Assembly (NCBI RefSeq): GCF_002909445.1
Contig: NZ_PPXC01000007.1
Coordinates: forward strand, 1-64,000
Length of the DNA: 64,000 nt
Source: Arthrobacter glacialis
GTDB lineage: Bacteria > Actinomycetota > Actinomycetes > Actinomycetales > Micrococcaceae
Direction: 5' to 3'
The notes below the pieces were generated by a model, which did no database searches, had not been told where the DNA came from, and worked only from the letters and a program-made list of their open reading frames with translations. This document shows, piece after piece, positions 42,208 to 51,453 of this stretch (positions are counted from its first letter, which is position 1; every line of letters begins with the position of its first letter). Made by a program: the position numbers and the translations under genes.

Positions 42208-43686
42208 ATGTCAAAACCCAGCACAACCGTGCCTGAACGGCTCTCGGCGCGGGACCGCACCACTATTACAGTGCTGCTGGTTTCGGCGTTCGTGGTGATC
42301 TTGAACGAAACCATCATGAACGTGGCTTTGCCGCGCCTGATGCATGAGTTCGACGTCTCCGCCTCCGCCATCCAATGGCTGGCAACCGCGTTCATGCTCA
42401 CCATGGCAGTGGTGATCCCGGCAACGGGCTACCTGCTGACCCGTTTCCCCATCAGGACAGTTTTCATCCTGGCCATGGGGCTGTTTTCCGCCGGAACTTT
42501 GCTTGCCGGTCTGGCTCCGGGCTTTGAGGTTCTGCTGGCAGCCCGCGTCATCCAGGCATCGGGTACGGCCATCATGATGCCCTTGCTGATGACCACCATT
42601 TTGGATCTGGTTCCCTCCCACCGCCGCGGCGCTGTGATGGGCAACGTGTCCATCGTGATCTCGGTGGCTCCGGCCATTGGCCCCACGCTCTCCGGGATCA
42701 TCCTGCATTCCCTGTCCTGGCGCTTCATGTTCTTGTTTGTGCTGCCCATTGCGGTCATTGCACTGATCCTGGGCTCACGCCTGCTGCCCACCACCTCCGA
42801 ACGGGCTGCTTCAAGGCTCCACATTCCTTCCGTGCTGATCTCCATCCCGGCGTTTGGTGGGCTAGTCTACGGGCTCAGTGGCATCGGCTCGGTTGATGCA
42901 GCCACCCAGCAGCTGGCCATAGTTGCCCTTGTTGTGTCACTGATTTCCCTGCTGGCATTCGTGCTGCTCCAGCTCCGCCTGCAGCGCAACGACGGCGCCC
43001 TGCTGGACATGCGCCCGTTTGTCTACCGCCAGTTCACGCTGTCACTGTCCCTGATGGTCATGGCCATGGTGGCCTTGTTCGGTGTGATCATCTTGCTGCC
43101 CATGTACCTGCAGAACGTGCGCGGCTTGGAAGTCCTGAACACGGGATTGCTGATGCTCCCCGGCGGGCTACTCATGGGCCTGCTGGCACCATTTGTTGGA
43201 AAGCTATTTGACAAGGTAGGCGCCCGACCGCTCCTCATCCCCGGCGGCATGCTCCTCTCCGCTGTCCTGTTCGGCTACACCCGGCTGGATGAAAACACCT
43301 CGCTGGTCATCATTGTTGGCCTGCACCTGCTGATGTCCATTGCACTGGCGTTCATCTTCACCCCGGCCTTCACCGCCGGACTGAACCCGCTGCCGCATTC
43401 GCTGCACTCACACGGCTCCGCGATGCTCTCAACCCTTCAGCAACTGGGTGGCGCAGCGGGCACGGCCCTGCTGATTGGTGTCATGACGGCTGGAACGTTG
43501 TCAGCCGCAGAGGCAGGCAAGGATGCCATTGCTGCACAGGCCAGCGGATTCAGCAACGGATTCATGGTGGCAGCGTTCGTTTCGCTGGGAATCGTGGTGA
43601 TCGCAGCCTTCATGGCCCCGGCCAAAAAGGCCAAGGCCGAAGCGGCTTTGGACAACCATGAACTGTCCAGCCAGGGAGTTCACTAG
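42208..43686 (+). CDS. DHA2-type MFS drug/metabolite exporter
   Basis: 492 residues, about 14 membrane segments, DHA2 (EmrB/QacA) family. Motifs include LPRLMHEFDVSASAIQWLAT, the R-rich loop after LLTRFPIRTVF, and RVIQASGTAIMMPLLM (motif C region with many Gly/Ala). SSGH... no soluble domain at the end except a charged KKAKAEAALDN tail. ATG at 42208 has CAGGA seven bases upstream. It follows the Lrp gene by 155 bases and may be a separate unit. A 25-bp perfect hairpin lies downstream. Confidence 0.9.
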   Translation: MSKPSTTVPERLSARDRTTITVLLVSAFVVILNETIMNVALPRLMHEFDVSASAIQWLATAFMLTMAVVIPATGYLLTRFPIRTVFILAMGLFSAGTLLAGLAPGFEVLLAARVIQASGTAIMMPLLMTTILDLVPSHRRGAVMGNVSIVISVAPAIGPTLSGIILHSLSWRFMFLFVLPIAVIALILGSRLLPTTSERAASRLHIPSVLISIPAFGGLVYGLSGIGSVDAATQQLAIVALVVSLISLLAFVLLQLRLQRNDGALLDMRPFVYRQFTLSLSLMVMAMVALFGVIILLPMYLQNVRGLEVLNTGLLMLPGGLLMGLLAPFVGKLFDKVGARPLLIPGGMLLSAVLFGYTRLDENTSLVIIVGLHLLMSIALAFIFTPAFTAGLNPLPHSLHSHGSAMLSTLQQLGGAAGTALLIGVMTAGTLSAAEAGKDAIAAQASGFSNGFMVAAFVSLGIVVIAAFMAPAKKAKAEAALDNHELSSQGVH

Positions 43687-43752
43687 CCTTCTCTAGATTG
43701 ATCAACAAGACGCTCGGCGTCGAAGGGTAGTCCCCACGCCCTCCCGTTCGAG

Positions 43753-43818
43753 AAATGCGCCCCGTTCCGCTTGTGGCACCCGGTTAACGGGGCGCCACAA
43801 GCGGAACGGGGCGCATTT
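43753..43818. terminator. Very long hairpin terminator
   Basis: 25-bp perfect stem (43753-43777 and 43794-43818) with an inner CCCG/CGGG stem in its 16-base loop, followed on the plus strand by T-rich sequence ending at 43820. It is far longer than needed for termination and has T tracts on both strands. May be a member of a dispersed intergenic repeat family. Confidence 0.75.
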
Positions 43819-43900
43819 TTCATGGGCCCTGCTATTGGGTTCCGGCTTGGGCGTCAATGAGCAGGCTGCAGAGGCGAAGCAGGCGATTTCTTGCCCCTGA

Positions 43901-43950
43901 CTGGACAGATCATGCCGCTTCAGCGGATTTTGGCGGCATGATCTGCCCAG
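43901..43950. repeat. 18-bp inverted repeat
   Basis: CTGGACAGATCATGCCGC (43901-43918) pairs with 43933-43950 at 17 of 18 positions around a 14-base loop. It lies in a 440-base gap with two other hairpins and no gene. On the minus strand it precedes nothing obvious. Confidence 0.7.
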
Positions 43951-44081
43951 TGACCACGCAGTCAGGCCACGTGACGCCGCATCGCAGCGCTATCCACCGG
44001 CGCCACCGCCTGCGGCAGCCCGCGTCGCGTATGGAGGCGGCGCCCATCGAACCCACACCAAAACCCCACGGGACAGCAAAA

Positions 44082-44113
44082 GGCCCCTTCCGCCGTCGTG
44101 AGCGAAAGGGGCC
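44082..44113 (-). terminator. Terminator of the glycosyltransferase gene
   Basis: GGCCCCTT (44082-44089) pairs with AAGGGGCC (44106-44113), with an inner CGC/GCG. On the minus strand TTTTGC follows immediately. It is 14 bases after the glycosyltransferase stop. Confidence 0.75.
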
Positions 44114-44126
44114 AAAGGCAAAGAAG

Positions 44127-44858
44127 CTACTTGTTGCGGCCTGTCAGCTTGTTCCAGCGCGCAGTCAAGCCCCATTTGGTTACGTTGACCATGGCTTCCT
44201 GGACAATGTTGCCGCTCATCTTGGAGGCACCAAATTCGCGCTCCACGAAGGTAATGGGAACTTCCACAACCTTCATGCCTTTCTGGCAAACGCGCCAGAG
44301 CATGTCCACCTGGAAGCCGTAGCCCACCGACTCAACAGCGTCGAAATCGAGCGCTTCAAGAGTGCTGCGACGGAAGGCCCGGTAACCGCCAGTCACGTCG
44401 CGGATCGAGATGCCCAAGATGACGCGTGAGTACAAGCTGCCGCAGGTGGAGATCAGCTTGCGGTGCAGCGGCCAGTTAACCACCTTTCCACCGGGAACCC
44501 AGCGCGAACCCAGGACCAGGTCTGCGCCTTGGTCAATGGCATCCAACAGCAGGGGCAGTTGCTCGGGCTGGTGGGAGCCGTCGGCATCCATTTCCACCAA
44601 AACGTCGTAGCCGGCGTCAAGGCCCCAGGTGAAGCCCGCCAAATAGGCAGCCCCCAGGCCTTCCTTGCCCGCACGGTGCAGCACATGCACAGCGGGATCG
44701 TGGGCAGCGAACTCGTCAGCCCATTGGCCTGTTCCATCGGGACTGTTATCATCAGCGACCAGCACATCCGCGTGCGGGACGGCTGCACGCAGGCGAGTCA
44801 GCGTTTTAGGCAGCGACTCAATCTCGTTGTAGGTGGGAATGATTACAAGGACACGCAA
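44127..44858 (-). CDS. Polyprenyl-phosphate mannosyl-type GT2 glycosyltransferase (Ppm1/DPM1-like)
   Basis: 243 residues, the length of a single-domain GT-A enzyme. [39 protein letters not shown] (DxD metal site) and [11 protein letters not shown] are matched to dolichol-phosphate mannosyltransferases. It transfers a sugar from a nucleotide donor to polyprenyl phosphate for later use in glycolipid or protein mannosylation. TTG start at 44858 with AAAGG upstream; TTG at 44861 is also possible. No fused membrane domain, unlike mycobacterial Ppm1. Confidence 0.9.
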   Translation of the reverse strand: MRVLVIIPTYNEIESLPKTLTRLRAAVPHADVLVADDNSPDGTGQWADEFAAHDPAVHVLHRAGKEGLGAAYLAGFTWGLDAGYDVLVEMDADGSHQPEQLPLLLDAIDQGADLVLGSRWVPGGKVVNWPLHRKLISTCGSLYSRVILGISIRDVTGGYRAFRRSTLEALDFDAVESVGYGFQVDMLWRVCQKGMKVVEVPITFVEREFGASKMSGNIVQEAMVNVTKWGLTARWNKLTGRNK

Positions 44859-44975
44859 CAATTGGTGCCTTTCCGTGGTGAATGTAGAAAAGAGTGGAGA
44901 GCCCTGGTCAGCAACCGCTGGTGCCAGGTCATGGCATATTCCACACAGCGGCGGGGAAGTCAGCGCCAAATGACC

Positions 44976-44981
44976 ATTATA
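44976..44981 (-). promoter_or_regulatory. -10 hexamer of the glycosyltransferase gene
   Basis: Perfect TATAAT on the minus strand; no good -35 at 16-18 bases. The transcript would start near 44969, leaving a leader of roughly 110 bases. Confidence 0.45.
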
Positions 44982-45192
44982 GGCGAAGCGGCTGGGGCAA
45001 AGATAAGTCCACGCACCTTCGGACCAATTAAGACACGCGCCAATGGCACCATGCTTAGTTGTTTTCTAGTGGCGCGTGAACCTATCTCCCTAGCGTCGGT
45101 CAAGCTGAACTTAACACCGACCGGGACTCTCCCAAAGGAGGTTCTCCGCTCCCCTAAAACTAATTGCCCAAGACCTGCCTGTCAACACGTTC

Positions 45193-45226
45193 CTGACCTG
45201 CACGGATAGGTGTTTGTGCAGGTCAG
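45193..45226 (-). terminator. Hairpin downstream of the amidohydrolase gene
   Basis: CTGACCTGCAC (45193-45203) and its complement (45216-45226) form a perfect 11-bp stem with a 12-base loop, 55 bases after the stop at 45281. There is no U-tract, so termination is a guess. Confidence 0.45.
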
Positions 45227-45280
45227 AGTACTTGTTACCGCGAGGTAATTGCTGGTGGGCAGTTGAAAAACCTCCCAATA

Positions 45281-46924
45281 CTAGGGCTGTGTGTCTGCGG
45301 TGCTGAAGTCTTCGCTGGAGTACAGTTCACGGCCCAGGTGCACCGTTTGCAGGCAACGTGGGTCGTTCCCGGTATCCAGGGCTGGCAGCAATGGAGTGCG
45401 GGCGCGCGGATCCGTGGACCAGGACTGCACCCTGTCATCGGCCACCTGAACCATGAGGGCATCCACATCCCAAATGGCAAAGCTGGCCGGGGCGCCCGGA
45501 GCCAGCTGGCCAAGGAATGGATTCTCGGACTTTGCTGCCCTCCACCCGGCACGGGTGTGGCCAATAAAGGCTGCCCGCGCCGAGATGCGGGAGGTCGACT
45601 CATGGTGATTCAGCGCAGCCCGGACACTGGCCCAGGGGTTCAACGGTGTCACGGGAGCGTCCGAGCCGAAGCACAGCGGAACACCTGCCTCATAGAAGCG
45701 CGCCAGTGGGTTAAGGTCACGGGCCCTCTCTACACCAAGACGTTGGGCATACATGCCTTCCGGGCCGCCCCAGAGGGCGTCAAAACCCGGCTGCACGGAG
45801 ACCGTGACAGCGTGCTGTGCCAAAGTTGCCATGGCCTGCGCGTCAACCATTTCAGCATGTTCAAGACGGTGGCCGGCAGCCCGGATCTTGTCGATGCCTA
45901 CCCGCGCAGCAGCAATCTCGAGGCCTTCAAGGGCAAGGTCCATGGCGCCGTCACCGATGACGTGGAAGCCACCGGTCAGGCCTAGTTCAGAGGTTGCAGC
46001 AAAATGGTCCGCAACTTGTTCAACACTCAAATGTGCAGCACCGATGGAGTTGGGGGCATCGGCATAGGGAAGTCGCAGGAGTGCTGAGCGGGAACCCAGT
46101 GAGCCGTCAATGTTGATGTCGCCGGCCAAGCCCAGCACTGCCGGGCCCAGAAGGGCCAGAAGCTCACGCGCCTGGTCAACACTGGAGACCAGTTCGCCCC
46201 AGTACGGCAAAATTTGCGGCAGCGCCTCGGCGGCATCGGCTGCGGTCAACGCTGTCAGTGCAGCCAGATCATCAATGGAGCCCACATGCGGCGCACTCAT
46301 TTCGGCCAAGGCCACATAACCGTTGGCAGCAGCGTGGCGCAGGGCCCGCTGCTGGGTCGCCTGGCGTTGTTCCGGAGTCAGGGAACGGGCCACTTCTCGG
46401 GCCTTGATGTGCGCGGCGCCACTGACCAGGCCCTCACCGTCCCAGCCCGCCAAGGAACTCAGTCCGCAGCGCTGCGCCAGGGCGGAGGAGACAACACCCG
46501 AGTGCACGTCCACGCGGGCCAGATAGACCTCGCGGCCTCCTGTAGCCCTGTCCAGTTCGGCAGCAGTGGGTGGCCTGTTCTCCGGCCAGTCTGTGCTGTC
46601 CCAGCCATATCCGAGCACCAGTCCCACGGTGTTCCCCGCGGCTGCCGCCACACTGTCCAGCAAATCCTTCACCGAAGTGGCCCCGGCCAAGTCAACGGAG
46701 TCCAGGGCCAAGCCCGTTTCCGTGACGTGAACATGTGAATCCACAAATCCGGGCGCCACCAGTGCCCCGGCAAGATCCACCTCCCGCATCCTTGAATCCA
46801 ACAGCGACGTGGCGGCATGTTCGGAGCCGACCCACGCCACCACGTCCCCGTCCACCAGCATGGCCGTGGCGAGAGGATCGGCTGCGCTATACACAGAACC
46901 ATTCCTGTACAAAGTCAATGACAT
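45281..46924 (-). CDS. Amidohydrolase family 3 (YtcJ-like) protein
   Basis: 547 residues. The metal-binding HVH is at PGFVDSHVHVTETGL (about 58-72). Further metal and catalytic residues of the amidohydrolase fold are at FHVIGDGAMDLALE (His), HRLEHAEMVD (His) and CFGSDAPVTPLNPW (Asp). The fold and length match YtcJ-type exoenzymes. Reaction unknown, probably hydrolysis of an amide or ester bond. Shine-Dalgarno AAAGGA about ten bases before the ATG. It follows the helicase gene by 80 bases on the same strand. Confidence 0.9.
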   Translation of the reverse strand: MSLTLYRNGSVYSAADPLATAMLVDGDVVAWVGSEHAATSLLDSRMREVDLAGALVAPGFVDSHVHVTETGLALDSVDLAGATSVKDLLDSVAAAAGNTVGLVLGYGWDSTDWPENRPPTAAELDRATGGREVYLARVDVHSGVVSSALAQRCGLSSLAGWDGEGLVSGAAHIKAREVARSLTPEQRQATQQRALRHAAANGYVALAEMSAPHVGSIDDLAALTALTAADAAEALPQILPYWGELVSSVDQARELLALLGPAVLGLAGDINIDGSLGSRSALLRLPYADAPNSIGAAHLSVEQVADHFAATSELGLTGGFHVIGDGAMDLALEGLEIAAARVGIDKIRAAGHRLEHAEMVDAQAMATLAQHAVTVSVQPGFDALWGGPEGMYAQRLGVERARDLNPLARFYEAGVPLCFGSDAPVTPLNPWASVRAALNHHESTSRISARAAFIGHTRAGWRAAKSENPFLGQLAPGAPASFAIWDVDALMVQVADDRVQSWSTDPRARTPLLPALDTGNDPRCLQTVHLGRELYSSEDFSTADTQP

Positions 46925-47004
46925 GAGAAATGCAGTCCTTTCAACAAACTGTTCACAATCTTTTTTCCAAGGGGCATCCGCGCAGAGATGCCGGGGTAGG
47001 GGTT

Positions 47005-49866
47005 TTAGTCCACCACGGCCGTGTAAGTGACAACGCCACGGCGGAGCATCTCAATGGCCGATCGGCACACGGGCGCAAACCCGGCCGGTACGGCGGGGAC
47101 CTGGGCCAGCTGGCCCAGCAGGTCAATGACTTGCTTGGTCCAGCGCACAAAGTCGCCCGCGGCCAGCTCTGTGCCTGCCAGCGAATCCTGCAGGCTGCGA
47201 CCCTTGGCCCACTTGTACATGGGCCACACCAAACCCATCTCAGGCTCACTGGTCAGCGGCAGTTTATGAGATTCCTCGGCGTCTTGGAGCCTTGACCACG
47301 CGATGACAACATCTTCCACCGACTGTTCCAGGCTCACACTGGGCATCCGGGGACGGGACCCTTCGCCGTCGCGCTTGGCCTGGTAGACCAAAGTGGTGAC
47401 AAAGGCTGCCAGCTCGGCCGCGTCCAGACTTGAAAACGCGCCCTGTCGCAAAGCCAGGGCAATCAGCAGATCCTTCTCGCCGTACACTCGGCGCAGGCGT
47501 TGGCCGTCCTCGCTGGGCACTAACTTTCCGGAGCCGTCGGCAACCACAAAACCGTAGCCAGCCAGCAAGTCAATGACCCTGTCAAAGGTGCGGGCGATGG
47601 TGTTGGTGCGCGCCTGGATGGCCCGCACAATTCCGTCAGTCTCGCGCCGCAGCTTCCACCAGCGCTCGGACCAGCGTGCGTGGTCCTCCCGATCGCTGCA
47701 CCCGTGGCAGGGGTGGGACCGGAGGTTCCTGCGCAAGGTGGTGATGGCGGCATCCTCGCCCGTGGCGGCATATTGGAAAGCAGCAGTCCGGTGCGGGAGC
47801 TGCGCTGATGTTTCGGCCAACTTGGCCTCCAACGCTGCCAACAGATTGCGTTTGTCCTTGGGCACCTTCGCATTGAATCCCTTGGGCAGGCGCAGCTGCG
47901 CGGCAACCTCCACCGGTCCGGTCAGGTCGTGCAGGTTCAGTTTCCGCAGCTCCCGATCAACCGTCAGAATGGTGGGCCGCGGTTCGCGCGTGTTGCTGTC
48001 AGGACCAACCACGACGGCGTGCCCCGGGTTGCGTCCGCCCGGCACCAAAATCACGTCACCGGCACGCAGGCTGGCAATGGAATCAACCACCGCGTTGCGG
48101 CGCTGCTTGGACTTTGACGCGGATGCCCCTGACTCGTGGTCGGAGAGCTCGCGGCGTAGTTTGGCGTACTCGTTGAAGTCACCCAGATGGCAGGTCATGG
48201 CTTTTTCATAGCCGGCCAGGGACGCTTCCCGAGACCGCACCTGTTTGGCCAGGTCCACCACCGAACTGTCTGCCTGGAACTGCGCAAAAGACGATTCAAG
48301 GATGTCGCGGGTTCTGTCCTGGCCAAATTGTGCCACCAGGTTGATGCTCATGTTGTAGGTGGGACGGAAGCTGGAGTTCAGGGGGTAGCTGCGCTTTGAG
48401 GCCAAGCCGCCCACGGCAGTGGGGTCCGTGCCCGGCTGCCACAACACCACCGCGTGGCCCTCAATATCGATCCCGCGGCGTCCGGCACGGCCCGTCAGCT
48501 GGGTGTACTCCCCCGCTGTGATGGCAACATGGGCTTCACCGTTGTACTTTTCGAGTTTTTCCAACACCACTGTGCGGGCGGGCATGTTGATGCCCAGGGC
48601 CAGGGTTTCGGTGGCAAAGACTGCACGCACCAGTCCGTCGACGAACAGGTCCTCCACCACCTCCTTGAAGCTGGGCAGCATGCCCGCATGGTGGGCTGCC
48701 AGTCCGCGCAACAGGCCGTCCCGCCAGCCCCAAAAACCCAGCACGTCCCTGTCCGAGTCGGGGAGTTCGGCGCAGGCCGCGTCAACGCGCCGGGCAATTT
48801 CAATGCGCTCGGCATCCGTGGTGAGCCACAGCCCTGCAGCGGCACACTGGTTGACGGCCGCGTCGCAGGCAGCGCGGGAGAAGATGAAGGTGATGGCGGG
48901 GAGCAGGTTCTGCTTCTCCAAAGCGCGAATGACTTGGGGCCTGGAGGCGGCGCGGGTCATGCCAAAGCCGCTGGTGCGCCCACTGCCGTACTTGCCGCCG
49001 CCTTGGTACCTGCCACCTGCGCGGTCGGAGCCGTCCCGGCGGCCGTTGCGTGAATGGCCGTTGGCGCTGACGGTTTCCGAGCGCGCCAGCTTCAACAGTT
49101 CGGGATTGATCTTGGGGGTGCGGGAGTTATCCACGGTGTCATTGCCGGGGGCAGCTTCGTCAAAGGCCACATTCTCGGCAAACAGGTCAACCAGGTCCCG
49201 CTGGACCATCACGTGCTGCCATAGCGGCACGGGCCGGTGCTCAGAGACCACCACAGCGGTGTCGCCCCGGACGGTGCCCAACCAGGCACCAAACTCTTCT
49301 GCGTTGGAGACCGTGGCGCTCAGGGAGACCACGGCAACCTCACTGGGCAGGTGGATGATGACCTCTTCCCAGACGGCGCCGCGGAAGCGGTCAGCCAGGT
49401 AATGGACTTCATCCATGACCACATAGGCCAGGCCGTTGAGCGTGTTCGAGTCTGCGTAGAGCATGTTGCGCAGCACTTCGGTTGTCATGACAACCACGGG
49501 AGCTTCGGAGTTAACGCTGGTGTCGCCCGTCAACAGGCCCACGTTTTCTACACCGTACTTCTCGCAGAACTCTTGGTACTTTTGGTTGCTCAGGGCTTTG
49601 ATGGGAGTTGTGTAGAACGCCTTGTAACCGCGGGTGAGAGCCAAGTGCACAGCAAACTCACCAACAATGGTTTTGCCGGCGCCGGTGGGGGCTGCAACTA
49701 AAACACCGCGGCCGGCCAGGACGGCACGGCACGCGGTGTTTTGAAAATCATCCAGCTCAAAGGAGAGGCCTGCCTTGAATTCTCCCAACTCGGTGCCTTG
49801 GTCTCGAACTCGATCCTTGGCTGCCAGGTAACGTTCGGCAGGGCTTGTCATCTCGGAGCTTGGCAT
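47005..49866 (-). CDS. helY: Superfamily 2 DEAD/DEAH-box helicase, HelY-like
   Basis: 953 residues. Walker A APTGAGKTIVGEFA (about 55-70), DEVH box (VVMDEVHYLADRFRG), SATVSN (motif III), and in the second RecA domain VFATETLALGINMPA and QLTGRAGRRGID (motif VI). A central disordered Gly/Arg-rich insert (about 255-300) and the helical C-terminal part match the Ski2/HelY group of RNA helicases. The adjacent tatAC/pafBC genes are the usual actinobacterial context of helY. It lies 19 bases after tatC. Possible role in RNA remodelling or decay; not directly shown by sequence. Confidence 0.93.
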   Translation of the reverse strand: MPSSEMTSPAERYLAAKDRVRDQGTELGEFKAGLSFELDDFQNTACRAVLAGRGVLVAAPTGAGKTIVGEFAVHLALTRGYKAFYTTPIKALSNQKYQEFCEKYGVENVGLLTGDTSVNSEAPVVVMTTEVLRNMLYADSNTLNGLAYVVMDEVHYLADRFRGAVWEEVIIHLPSEVAVVSLSATVSNAEEFGAWLGTVRGDTAVVVSEHRPVPLWQHVMVQRDLVDLFAENVAFDEAAPGNDTVDNSRTPKINPELLKLARSETVSANGHSRNGRRDGSDRAGGRYQGGGKYGSGRTSGFGMTRAASRPQVIRALEKQNLLPAITFIFSRAACDAAVNQCAAAGLWLTTDAERIEIARRVDAACAELPDSDRDVLGFWGWRDGLLRGLAAHHAGMLPSFKEVVEDLFVDGLVRAVFATETLALGINMPARTVVLEKLEKYNGEAHVAITAGEYTQLTGRAGRRGIDIEGHAVVLWQPGTDPTAVGGLASKRSYPLNSSFRPTYNMSINLVAQFGQDRTRDILESSFAQFQADSSVVDLAKQVRSREASLAGYEKAMTCHLGDFNEYAKLRRELSDHESGASASKSKQRRNAVVDSIASLRAGDVILVPGGRNPGHAVVVGPDSNTREPRPTILTVDRELRKLNLHDLTGPVEVAAQLRLPKGFNAKVPKDKRNLLAALEAKLAETSAQLPHRTAAFQYAATGEDAAITTLRRNLRSHPCHGCSDREDHARWSERWWKLRRETDGIVRAIQARTNTIARTFDRVIDLLAGYGFVVADGSGKLVPSEDGQRLRRVYGEKDLLIALALRQGAFSSLDAAELAAFVTTLVYQAKRDGEGSRPRMPSVSLEQSVEDVVIAWSRLQDAEESHKLPLTSEPEMGLVWPMYKWAKGRSLQDSLAGTELAAGDFVRWTKQVIDLLGQLAQVPAVPAGFAPVCRSAIEMLRRGVVTYTAVVD

Positions 49867-49885
49867 ACTACAAGCCTACGTCAGC

Positions 49886-50722
49886 TCAGAGCACTTCCAG
49901 ATCCGTTGAGGGCGTGGCCACATCGGCCATCGACTCTGATTCCTTGACCTTCTTCGCATCACGCCGGTCGCGGCGCTTGTCGTTGAGAACGCACAGTCCA
50001 ATGGCACCAAAATACAGAACCAACAAGGGGGCGCCCAGGAAGAACATGCTCATGACATCCGAGCCCGGTGCTGCCATGGCAGCAACGATCGTGACACCCA
50101 AAATAGTGAAACGCCAGGCCTTCAGATACGTCTTTCCACGCACCATGCCGATTGCATTGAGCGCAAAGAGCAGAACCGGTACCAGGAAGGCCACGCCCAT
50201 GAAGAGCATCAACTGCAAGGCAAATTGCAAGTAGTCAACTGCCTTCATGATGTTGCTGCCGCCCTCGGGCGTGAAGGACGTCAGTCCACGCACAATGTTG
50301 GGCCACATCAACCAGCCCGCGTAAATGCCGGCAAGGAACAACGGCACGGAGGCGAACATGTACGACAGCGTGTAGCGGCGTTCCTTCTTGGTTAACCCTG
50401 GGGTGATGAAGGCCCACAGCTGATAAATCCAGACGGGGGATGCCAAAACCAGGCCAAGAATCAAGGAGATCTGAATCTTCAGGTCAAAGGAAGTGGTGAC
50501 ACCCTCAAAGTTCAGGGCAGCATCAATGTTCCGGGATTGGCTGATGTCACGCAGCGGCTCAGTGATGGCATACATGAGCGGATCATAAATAATCCAGCCA
50601 ATGATCACGCCGGGGATCATCGCCAGGGCGCTCTTGAAAAGCCGGTTGCGGGCCTCAATGAGGTGCGCTTTAAGCGGCATCCTGCCTTCAGGATTGGCTT
50701 TACGGCCCTTTGTGGCGCCCAC
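49886..50722 (-). CDS. tatC: Twin-arginine translocase subunit TatC
   Basis: 278 residues with six membrane segments. Conserved motifs: MPLKAHLIEARNRLFKS at the N terminus, PLSDI-like PLRDIS at the first periplasmic region, and PVWIYQLWAFITPGLTKKE in the second loop, which contacts the Arg-Arg signal. TatC recognises Tat signal peptides and with TatA forms the export channel. tatA is 17 bases upstream. Candidate substrates within this window include the DUF6916-like protein and the sulfonate-binding lipoprotein. Confidence 0.97.
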   Translation of the reverse strand: MGATKGRKANPEGRMPLKAHLIEARNRLFKSALAMIPGVIIGWIIYDPLMYAITEPLRDISQSRNIDAALNFEGVTTSFDLKIQISLILGLVLASPVWIYQLWAFITPGLTKKERRYTLSYMFASVPLFLAGIYAGWLMWPNIVRGLTSFTPEGGSNIMKAVDYLQFALQLMLFMGVAFLVPVLLFALNAIGMVRGKTYLKAWRFTILGVTIVAAMAAPGSDVMSMFFLGAPLLVLYFGAIGLCVLNDKRRDRRDAKKVKESESMADVATPSTDLEVL

Positions 50723-50739
50723 CGGCTCTTCGACCGTTT

Positions 50740-51051
50740 CTATGACTGAGCGCCAGTACCGGTTCCGGTACCGTCGCCCGAGACGTTGCCCTGTGCCGGG
50801 TTGTTAACGATCTTGCCTTCCATGGGGGCCTCAGGGGCGGCCGTGGCCGAAGGGGCCGCTGACGCGGTCGGCGTGGTTGAGGGCTTCTCGTCCTTGCCGT
50901 CGTTCTTCATTTCCTTGACCTCGGACTTGATAATCCGCATGGACTGTCCCAGGCTTCGGGCCATGCCGGGCAACTTCGGGGCTGCGAAGAGCAAGAGAAC
51001 AACAATGATGATGATGGTGATAGCCCAGGGGCTCTCAAAAAGTCTTCCCAC
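50740..51051 (-). CDS. tatA: Twin-arginine translocase subunit TatA
   Basis: 103 residues. One membrane segment (about 8-26), then the FAAPKLPGMARSLGQSMRI hinge and amphipathic helix that define TatA, then a charged KSEVKEMKND region and an Ala/Pro/Thr-rich tail. It forms the pore of the Tat system with TatC, encoded 17 bases downstream. No TatB gene is visible in this window, in line with minimal Tat systems. Confidence 0.95.
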   Translation of the reverse strand: MGRLFESPWAITIIIIVVLLLFAAPKLPGMARSLGQSMRIIKSEVKEMKNDGKDEKPSTTPTASAAPSATAAPEAPMEGKIVNNPAQGNVSGDGTGTGTGAQS

Positions 51052-51072
51052 GGTAACGCCTTTCCTTTTGGT

Positions 51073-51444
51073 TCATCCTACGTCTAGTAATGCTTCGATG
51101 TCGCGCAAGGATTGGAGCTGTCCGCGTTCTTTCCTGCGGGCGACGCGCCGCTGAAGTCGGGCAAAACGCCGTTCCTCCTTGGTAGCTAGGTAATCATCCT
51201 TCATTTCTTCAGGTGACGCAAAAACGGCGCTGCCGGGAACCACCGTTCGCTCTTCTGTGACGTGCTCCACTGTGGCTTTCGACAGTTGCTGGTCCCAGTA
51301 CGCTGCCCGCTCATCACTCACATCTGTGAAAGTGCGCATGGTTGCCGACGCCTGGCGCCAGAGCTTGAGACCCAAAAAGGCCATGAAAAGCAGGGACAGC
51401 GCAATCAGCGCAATCCAGAGAAGGATCCAAAACCACCAAGGCAT
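51073..51444 (-). CDS. Small membrane-anchored protein, unknown function
   Basis: 123 residues. One N-terminal membrane segment (WFWILLWIALIALSLLFMAF, about 4-23) and a charged cytoplasmic coiled coil (LWRQASATMRTFTDVSDERA onward, plus the Arg-rich RRFARLQRRVARRKERGQ). It sits between pafBC and tatA on the same strand with gaps of about 10 and 21 bases, so it is probably part of the tat operon. Similar small proteins are present at this position in related genomes as far as I recall; function unknown. Confidence 0.75.
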   Translation of the reverse strand: MPWWFWILLWIALIALSLLFMAFLGLKLWRQASATMRTFTDVSDERAAYWDQQLSKATVEHVTEERTVVPGSAVFASPEEMKDDYLATKEERRFARLQRRVARRKERGQLQSLRDIEALLDVG

Positions 51445-51453
51445 TTTTTGAGT

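Larger units (their letters stand above)
44859..45280. other. 422-base intergenic region
   Basis: Holds the likely -10 (TATAAT, 44981-44976, minus strand) of the glycosyltransferase, a leader of about 110 bases, and an 11-bp hairpin at 45193-45226. No gene seen. Confidence 0.5.

Noticed and set aside
48419-49402. 327-codon open frame on the plus strand
   Set aside because: Antisense to the helicase gene, low-complexity Ser/Ala/Arg composition.
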